Below are positions 15,693-27,600 of a stretch of DNA of 64,000 nt, in pieces; within the stretch, counting starts at the first letter, position 1; each line of letters starts with the position of its first letter. This DNA comes from Pirellulaceae bacterium (GTDB taxonomy: Bacteria; Planctomycetota; Planctomycetia; Pirellulales; Pirellulaceae). The DNA lies in contig JAHBXT010000005.1 in assembly GCA_019636385.1 (NCBI GenBank), positions 321,499-385,498 on the forward strand. Reading direction: 5' to 3'. The position numbers and the translations under genes are program-made. Below the pieces are notes generated by a model, which worked only from the letters and a program-made list of their open reading frames with translations, searched no databases and had not been told where the DNA came from.

Positions 15693-18600
15693 CTAAAACC
15701 CAAATATGAAGAAATTTCTATCTTTGTTGTTTGATGAAGAAAATGGTTGACTAGCAGGGACACGCTCACCATACACTGGTACCGATAAACCGGCGGCAAC
15801 CGTAATCCCTTGATCCCAGCCAATGCCGGAAACTACGAACGGATTCGTATCGCTAAAGGGTGGAGCGCCGGTCTGAACCCCGCGACCAAATCCCTGCACA
15901 GCCAGACTGGCAGAAACCAAATTCGCTACTGTCGTCAGATTGAATCCGCCAAAAATAAATCCGCCACTCAGAGCGCCCCAACTGGTAGTCAGTCCAGAAC
16001 CAAGTACCTTAGGAACCTTCAGATTGAGAGTTCCCAGGGTACCGCTAATCTGAGGCCCAGGTACGCTAACTGTTAAACCTAAACCAAACAGAAAGTGCAT
16101 TCCGCGTCCCTTGAATCCCCCTGATGAAGTAGACTCAGTATATGTCAACGAGAAGTTGAACCCCGCACCCACTCCCACACTAGCTTCAATTTGAAGGTTG
16201 AATATGTACCCGTCCCAGTGTACGTCGTAGTCACGATTTACAAGTACTGGAGTCTGCTGCATCAATCCCAATAGTAATCCTACAATTCCGACGGCCACCA
16301 ATGTACTGGTAATTTCAACGACAAATTTTCCGGTTGGATCAGAATTATTGACCGGGTCATTGTAGCCATATTGATACTGATGTTGGGATATGGCTTCAAG
16401 AACGGAGCCTGCTGCTGGGTCGATCGTCAAGAACCTTGCAGTCAGCGGATCATAATAGCGAGCACGCATATAGATCAGTCCGGTTTCCGGATCCACTGCA
16501 TGGCCGGCAAATAATTGATGAGCGTTCAGTCCGGAGTCCGCACCGTCCAGTTCACCAAAGGCGGAGAATTTGGGGCTAGCCGTGCGATGCCCCGTTCCAT
16601 CGAACAGGCCGGCCGTACTTCCTCGAATATCCGACAAGTGAAAAGTCACGTTGCTGTTTTCGGAAACCGCTTCAAGTCCGTATCCAAATCCATAATGGAC
16701 TCCCGACTTGCCCTGTGTCTGTTCGTACAAAACCTCTGGTAACCCATTGATTTCTCCGACTACGTACTCCGTACGAATTCCGTCAACGATCTTGGCCGTG
16801 CGGATTCCCGCGTTGTCGTATTCATACTCGATGATCGACACCTGGTTACCACGGAATATCCGCACTGTTGTAAGCTTTCCATCCGCATCCCAGAAATATT
16901 GCGTTTCGTCGCCTCCCCAAGACTTGAGAACAAGCCGTCCAGCCTGATCGTAGGAATATCTGGTAAGCTGTCCAGCCATCGATTCTTCGATGAGTCGATT
17001 CGCGGAATCGTAGCTAAACATGGTTGTACCGTTAACACTATCCTGCTCTCGAATCCGGTTGCCGCGACGATCGTAAGTGTGTTCGATCGTGCGTGTAGGA
17101 ACTCCGGCAGTCAGGTACTTTTCTACAACCAATTGACCTGCCGCGTCATAAGTAAACTGAGTTTCGCTGCCGTTTTTATAACGCACAGACTGAATTCGAG
17201 TAGCCGATGAGTAGACGTACTCGACGGAGTCAACGACTTCGTTGAGCGAATTCGTGATGGTAATCTTGGTCAGCCGATCGTTATTGTCGTATTGTCGAAT
17301 CTCACGTATCCCGTTGCTCAGCAGCTTTTCCGACAACCTCGAATGCGAATCGAATTCATATCGCACCCAGTTGGCATCTGGAAAATTCACTTGCCGGATG
17401 CGTCCGCGATCATCGTATTGATAGGAAGTGGAACCACCAGTAGTTGTATACGAGGCAATTCGTCCCGAGCCATCGTAGGCGAATGCTACCTGCTGGTTGG
17501 GATGGTCGGATCGCTGGACGATGCGACCGAAGGCATCGCGGGTAAGCTGGTGCTCGCGACCTTGTTCGACAAACTTCGCTAATAGGCCCAGTTGATCGTA
17601 TTCAAAGGTCTGTCGCCGGCCATCGACAATTCGTTCCGTAACCAGTCCGCTGGCATCGTAGCCATACTGGATAGATCGACCGTTTCCATCGGTCACGCTG
17701 GTTAATCGACCCGCTTGATCCCACTGAAGTGTTGTTTCATTTCCTAAAGGATCAATTCTCTTTGTAGGTAAGTTTAAGGCATTATATAGCGTTCGAACTG
17801 TGTGGCCGTCAGGATCCGTCCGAGTAATCAAATTGCCGAGTATGTCGTAGGTATAATTCGTTCGCTGACCCAGCGAATCGACGACGGCCACAACTCGACC
17901 AGCCATGTCAAACTCTCGCCGAGAACTACGTCCGGTGCGATCCGTATGCCGAACAAGGTTGCCTCGAATGTCGTATTCGAACCACTCGACTGAGCCGTCA
18001 GAATACTGCTTACGTACAGGGCGATCCAATACATCCAGGTCTACCAGCACGGTCCGTCCCAGATCATCCAACACTTGTGTTACACGGCCAGCCGCATCGT
18101 AGACTGCTCTGGTCAGCTGTCCGTTGACACTTAGGCCAGTAATGTTACCAGCAATGTCGCGTTGATATCCGAACAGACTTCCGTCAGGGAGATGTAGCTG
18201 AGTCAGCAGACCATTGGCGTCGTAGCTGAAGCCTTTGGAATAATCTTGGCTTCCATCCGCAGTGGCTATCGTGGATGAAATCGGACGACCAGCATCGTCG
18301 TAGGCGACTCTTGAATTGTTGAATCCATTAACGCTTGAACTCTCGAGTAGTCCTGCGCTATTAAACGATTGCTGCACATGAAATCCATTGGCAAAAGAGA
18401 TGCGAACCGGATTGTTCTGCGAATCAAAGGCTTGTTCAATCACAATACCGCTAGGCTCGATTATGCGAGTCCTATTGCCTAAAGCATCGAGTTCATATTG
18501 TCGAACACCTCCGACCGCATTCGTTTCGGTGAGTATGCGGCCATTCTTGTCATACGATGTCGCCCCTAACGCGACTGTTTCTTGAGTTGTAGGGTCGACT

Positions 18601-21600
18601 AATAGAGAGGAAAGAATGTTACCGTTTGCATCCAATGCATACTCAATACGGATTCCGGCGATGTCCGTTTGAGCGATTTTTCGTCCAGCAGCATCGTATT
18701 GGATGGTCTCATGCGTACCATCAGGATGTAGGATCTTGACGATATTACCACGAGAATCGAAATCAAAGCGAGTTGCATTTCCCTGCGCATCCCAGACGGC
18801 CGTGCGGTTTCCATTCGAGTCCAGCTCAAATCGGGTGCTTCTTCCGATTGGGTCGATCATTGTCGTAAGTTGCCCGGACGCGTCATAAGCAAATTGCGTG
18901 ACATGACCCGCAGAATTTATAGTCGAAGCGAGTTGGCCAGTTGCGGTGTACGTGTAGCTTTGGGCGGCTCCCAAAGGATCAATTACGCTCGACAGACGAC
19001 CGGAGGAATCGTAGCTAAAACGACTTTCCGCCCCCATGGTATCCTGCGTCCGCACCAACTGTCCCCAGTCGTTGAATTCACGGAGAACGGGTTGGCCCAA
19101 CGGTCCTTGTACGATTTCCAACATGGCGTCGGTATCATAAGAAAACCCTAACGCCGAACCATTCACTAATACTGCCTGCAGTCTTCCAGTGTCGTCATAA
19201 TTCCCGCGCATGACTTCGCGGCTGAGCGGATCGTGAAAACTGTCCAAGTAGTGTCTGCGATCAAAACGATAGCTGTAGGTGCTTATGTTGCCCTCACGAT
19301 CAGTGGAGCGAACTAGATCACCGGATGCAGAATAAGCGTAACGCAGAACATTTCCCAGAGGATCGGCAATTGCAGTAATCCGACCGACGCGGTCTCTGTG
19401 AAATGTAACCCCCACATCGCCCGACGAGCTATGTATTCCGTCCTCAGTGAACAGCAGCCGGTTGCCGTTGCGATCGGCAGCCGAAGTCATCCAGCCCGTA
19501 CTCCCGTCTATTTGGTAGCGCAGACCATCATGGGTAGTTATGGAATATCCGCCGAATTCAGGATTGGCTGGATTCCAGGGAATACCACCGGTAGCGTACA
19601 GCTCGCCAGACTCATTGACCATCACCCAATTGTTACCTGCGGTCAGTGAACTGGTATTGCCTCGGTCTGGCGTAAAACGTGGGAGCGCCAGTAACAGGTT
19701 GTTTCCGGAGCCGAATCCGGCCAGCGCACGCAACTCAGGCGTAAAGGTCCAGCCCTGACGTTGGCCTCCAGGTAGCGTCATGTAAACTTTGACTCCTGGC
19801 CGAAATGGTGTGTAGACGCCAATGTTTTCAAGAACCGATTTTGGCAGGCTGGTTCTCAAGTCGGTGTTGCGATATTCCAGTCGCCATCCGAAACCAAAGT
19901 CTCCATCGCGTTCAGATCTAAGTGTGTCATAGGTGCGCACGATAGAAATCGGGATACCGGCCACAGGAATCGTCAAGTCTTCAAAACTCAATCGGAAATT
20001 GCCTAGCTTGAGACTGCCCGAAAGGCCGACGGTAATCTCTGACACTCCGGTATTTCCGCCTTGGCTGACAACTTCTAGTCGCACAACATAGGCATCGTTT
20101 TCAAGCAGAGTGGTGTCCCACAACCCAAGTTGGCCATCGGTAACCTCCGACGTCCCATGAGCAAATTCAATGAAGTTGTTCGTGCCAGCCAGCGCGTATG
20201 ACAAACGATACTCTTTGAAACCGGTGCCCGGAGCGGCACCGCGCAGCGCGCTGCCACGTATCTCGACCATGCCGAAAGCGGTGCCTCCGTCATTCGGAGA
20301 GGAAATTAAAGCAATGGGAACGCCTTGTCCAGATTCGTAGTCGATTTCCGGATTGCGGTAGAACGAACTGGTGCTGGCCGTGGCGCTATTGCCCTCTGCG
20401 TCACGGGCAGTGGCCTCAATAGTCAAGTCTCCAATGCCCCAATCATCAAAGTACAGCCGCGCGGTCTTATGCGCGTCCAGCGCAACTGCTCTGCCGTTTA
20501 CAACCAATCTCAAATCCATGATGCCGACATTGTCGATGGCACTCACCTGGACAAGAATCGGGCCGTCCCAAGGCCATCGACCGGGGGTTGCCGTAACCGA
20601 AATTCTGGGTGCCATGGTGTCGGCAATAACCTGAAAGTTGATCTGCTGCATCGCTTGGCCACCGCGCGGATCGTATACGCGAACCGTGGTCGAATGTTGT
20701 CCCAGATCGGCGTGGCTGCTCTGCCAGCGAACGCGCCCCAAAGCATCCAAGCTCATGCCTGCAGGAACGGTCGCGGTAAACTCGTAACGCAGTGGATCTA
20801 AATTAGCGTCGGTTGCCAGAATGTCGTAGTGGAACCAGCCTCCTGCATAGACTAAGGCAGGTGGCATAGATGTGATTGTCGGTGCGGAGTTCTCGGCCAA
20901 GACATCCAACTCAAACGATTGGACACCTGCAGCTCCCTGCGGATCGACGGCGATCAAAGTAACGATATGCCGCCCGGCTTGAGCGACAGTCGGTGTCCAG
21001 CGAACTAGACCACTGGTTGAATCCACCGTCATTCCAATGGGGCCTTGACGCAGTTGAAATGATATGTGCCCGCCTTCTGGATCACTGGCGGAAAGAGCGT
21101 AATTGAATTCATGGCCCACGGAACCAAACAGCTCAGGCTGGCTGGAGATATTGGGAGCGCGGTTGGCTTGTCCCAGTGAGGCTGCGATGAAATAGCCCTG
21201 AGTCGACTGGTTGCCCGAGCCGTCAACTACCGAAACAATTACTGGATGTTGGCCGATTTGCTGCACCGTCGGTGTCCAGCTCAGCTCACCGGTCCGCTGG
21301 TCAATGGCCAGACCGATGGGCCCTTCGAGCACACTGAATGTCAACGGATCACCTTCTGGATCGATAGCCAACACGCTGTACAGATAGGTCATGCCAGCAG
21401 AGGCGAGGGTCGGTGGTACTGAGGTGATGACCGGAGGTCCGCTGGCCAATCGTGCATTCACCTCAAAAGTCTGCGTGGTCGAAGCGCCCTGCGAGTTGCT
21501 AACCTGAATAGTCACTGGCCAGCGCCCCGCTTGAGCGCGACTGGCCGTCCAGCGCAACGTACCATTAGCTGCACCAATGCTCATGCCGGATGGTCCCTGC

Positions 21601-24600
21601 TGTAGACTGTACGTCAGTGCATCTCCATCCGGATTGTTCACCAGGATGTCGTACGCATACATTGAATTAACTACCGCCAAGACCGGCGGCTGAGATTGGA
21701 TTTCAGGTAGTGCGCGAACCGCAGTCGAGTCTACAGCAATCGAGAATGTTTGATCCATCTGCTGTCCAGTTGGACTTCGATAGCGAAGTACTAACGGATG
21801 CGCGCCTATTTGTTGGCTGGTGGGTTGCCACAGCAACAGTCCATCACCATGGTGAACAAGACCGGCAGGACCACTGATCAGTTCGACGCTCAACTCCTGA
21901 CCTAACCCATCCTGCCCACCGGTTCTGGCCGCGTAGCCCAGCAACAGCGAAGCATGAACATTGGGCGCTTGAATAGTAAACGGCGAGCTGTCAGGTGGAT
22001 TGGCGAACACCTGCACCGAAAAAATCTGCTCGGTCTGGCCACCCCGTCCATCACGTACTCTTACAGTCATGTCAATTGACTGCGATGCCATTTCCGTGGA
22101 TGGAACCCAGTTGATTCGGCCCGATTGACTATTGACGGTTGCGCCAGCCGGTGGACCTACTAATTCGTATGTTAGTTGCGTTTGTTCAGCGTCCTGGGCT
22201 CGGACTTGATACTGCCAGACAAATCCTGCGGTAGCCAGCAAGCTGGGCGCGGACGTAATCACGGGCGATGTGTTGGGTTCGGCAACGACGATTGTAAAGT
22301 CTTGTAGTCGGACATGCCCCTGGTCGTCGGCAGCACGCAGCACGACTTGGTGAGAACCGGTTTGCGCCTGGGCCGGCGTCCAGACGACTACACCCGTCGG
22401 CGGGTCGACGACCATGCCCGGGGGCGACAGTGAGAGGCTGAATGTCAAGGGGCGATTATCGGGACTGACGACCGAAGGGCTATAGCGATATCTCTCGCCG
22501 ATCGAAGCCGATTTGGGCGCGGTCGAGCGAAACTGGGGCTGCTGTGCCGCCCACTCGTTCATCGGGGTAAGCTGAAAATCTAGGCCATCCAATAATTCGA
22601 AATTCTCCAACACCACATCGTGTGCCACAGTTGACGGAGATGTCACCGTCCAGCTCGGTGGAGGGCTCGAATGAAGCTTGTAGTTGCCATTGGCCAGTCC
22701 CGACAGCTCAAATCTCCCTTGCTGGTCGGTGTAGCTGTAGGGCTCTTCCGCATCCCACAGGCCATTGCCATTGATATCTGCAAATACCAGCTGGTGAGGC
22801 AGGATTGCGCCTGATGCAGACTGGGTCACGCTGCCTCGCAGTATTCCACCAACATTGGCCTCAGCCGGCAAATGTACCGAACTTGTTGTATTGGCTAGGA
22901 CTGCTACAGTGTGAGGTACAATTGCCTTATACCCGATTTGCGGTTGGACCGATAACTGGTAACTCCCGGCCAACAGTTCATCGATTCGAAAGAACCCATT
23001 TACGTCGGTGATTGATGTTGACTCTCCATCGTCCAGTTGACCATTGGCGTTGTTGTCGAGATACACTTTCCAACTCGGCAGGGGCAACTCCTGGTCTTGC
23101 TTGACTCCATCTCCGCTAGAGTCGTCAAATAATTGGCCGGTTATGACTCCTCGCAATATGGGAGAAACATTGACGATGAATGTTTGCTCGTCCATTCCCC
23201 CACGTCCATCCTCGACTCCCACTCTAAATACAGCGGTCTGCTGATCAGCCAATGTCCGGAATCGGGCAGGCCATTGGTGGCCACCCAGACTGCCATGCAC
23301 GGCGTTGATGGAGGAATCGAGCACCGACACAGTATCGCTTTCTTGGAAGCGATAATCCAAGACCAATCCTCGAGAATCGCCGGGCACGGTTTGAAACATC
23401 CGCGAGCGAATAGTGTTCGCATCATGGGCAGAATCCCATATCCGAAACTGGCTGATGGCTCCAAAGTACTCGTCCCCAGAGAGGCCCAGCTGTAATGGAT
23501 TATCATCCATGCGAATCCGTTGATCGGTAATTGTGCTGGCCACCTCGATCCCGTTCAGAAACACTCGAATCGCTTTGCTGGCGTCGTCGAATGTCATTGC
23601 AATATGGAACCATTTGCCAATCTCCGGAGTCCAGGGAAACGACGCGGAATCGTAATCGAAATAAGCCCTGCCGATCTGTCCTCGCAGCATGCCCCATTGC
23701 CAACGGAGCGTGTACGATTCCTCCGCGAAGGGATAGGGGTTCCAGACTGTCTTGCGGAATAGAACTACATTTTGATCGTTGCGGTCGAAACGGAACCACC
23801 CTTCGGCAGTCAGCGAAGTTAATTCCAAACTTGGGTGATGGGGAATGCTGACAACACTCTGTTCGTGCCGATTCGGTCCAAAATCGATACCTTGTTGGCG
23901 AGGATCCCAGCGCAGCTCTCCAGTCAATGGGTCGATCGAGGAACCGGCTGGACCTTCAAGGAGTCGAAACCGTAGCGTGTCGTCATCCAAATCCACAGCT
24001 TTCAATGAATGCTGCAACGCCTGGTCTGCTGGTATCGTAAGCGAAGCGGGAGTCAGGATGACTGGCGCAGTGTTGGTTTGCTGGGCTACTACCTCGATGT
24101 TGAACGACTGATCTGTCCATCCGCCGCGATCATCGGCGGCTCGAATCAAAACGCGATGTGATCCGACTTGATATCCGCTGGGAGCCCAGCGGATGTCTCC
24201 AGTTGCCGAATCGATCATCATTCCACCAGGAGATTCAGTCAATTCATAATGCACAGGATCGACATCTGGGTCGATGGCTAGAGCGTCATATTTATAGACC
24301 TTCACTGGATCGAACCGATTGACGATCACGCTGACCGTGTCGTCACCGCGATTGGAAACCAACAGGTCCGGACGTCCGTCGCTATTGACATCGCTCACCC
24401 TCAACCCCACAGGCTGGCTTCCCACGTCAATCGATTGAGGTCGAGTGAATCGTCCGTTGCCCATTCCGAAGAGAATCAACGTCTGATCTTGTTCAGACAA
24501 AGTTACTGCCAAATCGCCGATGCCGTCGAGATTGAAGTCGCCCACCACAATAGCCGAGCCAAAGGCCGGCAAGTCGATCGTCGAAACAGGCTCGAAACCG

Positions 24601-27600
24601 CCTTGGGGATTGCCTGACATCAGAAGTATGCGCGGTTCCGTCGCCAGGAGTATCGCTGCGTCGATAGACTCGGATTGTACAATGTTACCCAGGGTCATCG
24701 CGATGGGGCGATCGCCCAGTGTGATGTACTCTGGAGGATCGAAACCGCCCTGTCCGTCATTTCGCATCACCAACAAGGCATTGAGGAAGTTGTCCAGTAG
24801 AACGATATCGCGCATTGCGTCTTGATTGACATCGCGTATTTCAATGTCGACCAATCCGGGTGAAGCAGCCAAGTCCGCCCGCGTCCATCCGGAGTTAGAG
24901 TGGGTCAGGATGCTGATGGAATGTGCGCTGCGATTGGCAGTAACGACCTCGGCAATCCCATCGCCATTGAGATCTGCATGGGCCATAGCAACTGGTCCGG
25001 CACCTACTAGTAAATCCGACTGCCGAGTCAATTCATCGTTGGAAGCCTTTTCGAAAACCGTTAGATGAGCATTCGTGTTGTTCAGGGCGAGTACGTTAAC
25101 GTTACCGTCGATGTTCACAATGGCTGCGTCCACCAATCCTTGGCGACGACCATTCAGGATGACAACATTACCTAGCGGGTTACTTCCCAAGTAAGCGACA
25201 TCCAACGCTCCATCGTTGTCAAAATCGGCAGTTCCTATGGTTCCCCATGTCCCGGCGACGTCAAACACTTGCCGGCCAGAGAAGGTGCCATCGCCCTTGC
25301 CCAACCTCAGGCTGATCCGATTATTGGAGCCTGCACCGTCACCGCTTGAAAGAATATCCAGGTGACCATCACCGTTAAAATCGACCAGTTCTATACTCGG
25401 ATTGAAATCAAAATAGCCATCCGAAACATAGTCGATTGGATGGCCGAACGTGCCGTCGCCCTGACCCATGAGCACGCTCAATCGACCGTAGCTGCCTTTG
25501 AGCACTAAGTCGGCATTACCATCGTGGTCGAGATCTCCCGATGCCATCCAGTGAGCCTGATAGAGTGCCGAGTGCCGAGAAATCTCCACCGTAGTCGGTT
25601 GATCGAAGGTTCCGTCCCCCCAGCCCGGATAAAATAACAAATGCTGAGGACTTGCGCTGCCCAGGCGAGGCAGTACGACGACTAGATCCAGGAATCCATT
25701 GTTGTCAAAATCGGCAGCCGCCAAGCTTCCTGCCGACGGGCTACGAGGCAAAAAGGAGCGTTGGCCTTGAGTGAACGTTCCCCTGTGCTCGGGATTATAG
25801 AGCCATACTTCGACAAAAGGTCCTGCGCCGAACACTCCGCCTCCGATAGCAGCAAAGTCGATAAAGCCATCGGCATTAAAATCTCCGGGCACCGCATAAG
25901 ACGCTCCATAGAACGTATCGGGCACCGGTTGAACAAAAGACAGTCCAAAAGTACCATCGCCATTTCCCAGAGCTGTCAGATAACGTCCGGTTGGTCCTCC
26001 CTGCACTCCGCCCGTACCCAGCCACAACAGGTCGAAGTTTCCGTCTTTGTCGAAATCGGCCGTAAATCCTTTAGCCAGAAACTCATTCCCAATGGCTGGC
26101 GTTGCGAGAATCTCAGGTCCGAATGTTCCGTCTCCATTACTCAGGCGTGTAATCGATGGACCTCCAGCCAGCCAGAAATCTACCAAGCCGTCGTTGTTAA
26201 AATCACCGGTTTGAATGATCGATGACTGGCGAAAGATCGTGCCCGAATTCACGACTTCTCCTGGGGCCAGAAAGCTGCCCGGTCGATCGCCCAGTAGAAT
26301 GCTGGCTCCTGAGAAACCAGTCCCATTCACATGGTTCGTGGAGACCGATACCACATCCAAATAACCATCAAGATTGTAATCGGCGGCCACGATTCCCAAG
26401 GGAATTCCTTGATTGCTCCCGGAATAATGCGGTGCAGCAATGACATCCTGAAAAGTGTTGGTCTGAAACGTTCCATCCCCATTATTCAAGCCAACCAAGA
26501 TACCACTGGTCACGTGATAACCCGTGCCCGGCAAAGTCAGCAAGACATCCGCATGTCCATCCTTGTTGAGATCGACGGGTTGATTGTTGCCAATCAGATT
26601 GCTCGGGCGATGCAAAAAGTTTCGTCCAGCCGATTGAAAATTGAACGTCACCCCCGTTCCGTCGCCCCGATAAAGTCCTAATCCGCCCCCGTTGGTTCCG
26701 CCTCCAGAGCTGGTTCCGTACAAGATGTCGGCCTGGCCATCCGCGTTGTAATCGGCGATGGACACATACGTAACGGACTCAGTCCCGAATTCATACGACT
26801 TAGTTCCCGGAAGAACCGCGGATTGATGAAAGCTGCCGGTTCCATCATTCATAAAAACGGTAAGTGCTCTGGATTCCCAGCCGCCAAAAACAACATCTAG
26901 AAATCCGTCGTCATCGAGATCACCAAATGCGAAGGCCCGGTCATAGTAGCCCGTACCAGGGGTACTAACGATCTGCTCGAAAGCGCCAAACCTGCCGCTA
27001 CCATCGCCTCTCAACAAACCAAAAGTATCTGGACTTTGGTGTTGGGCAAGCAGATCCAGGGTGCCATCGCCATCGAAGTCTGCAACAAGAAACAGGTTCA
27101 GTGGAGTAGTCATCGTCTGGACCTGTGGCGACATCAGGCTGCCGTCTTCTTGTCCGGCATACATCACCAGTTGTTGTGTCGAGAAGTCCAGTCCCAAGAC
27201 ATCCACCCACCCATCACCGTTAAAGTCCATAGCCTGCAGACTTCTCAGACCACCCGTGGTAGGTGCCCCATGATCAGGAACCGCTCCCGGGACAGCATAA
27301 CGAACAGCAGCGTGAAATGTTCCATCCCCCTTTCCACGATTTACTACGAGGTAACGTTCATTCTTATTGTTTCCATTTGTGTCTCGATAGGTAAACCGAA
27401 TGGATGCGACCGTATCCATAAAACCGTCGCCATTCAGATCAGCTTGAGCAAAGCCATCCAAAAAATTTCTGGATTCGTATCGGTAAGATGGGTAGCTCAG
27501 ATCAATTTCATGGCCAGCGATTACCGAGCTGTCGCCTTGTGGAGGTACCCCAATACTGACGGTCCGATTTGCACTTTCTGGCTCCCGTCTGAGATTAGGT

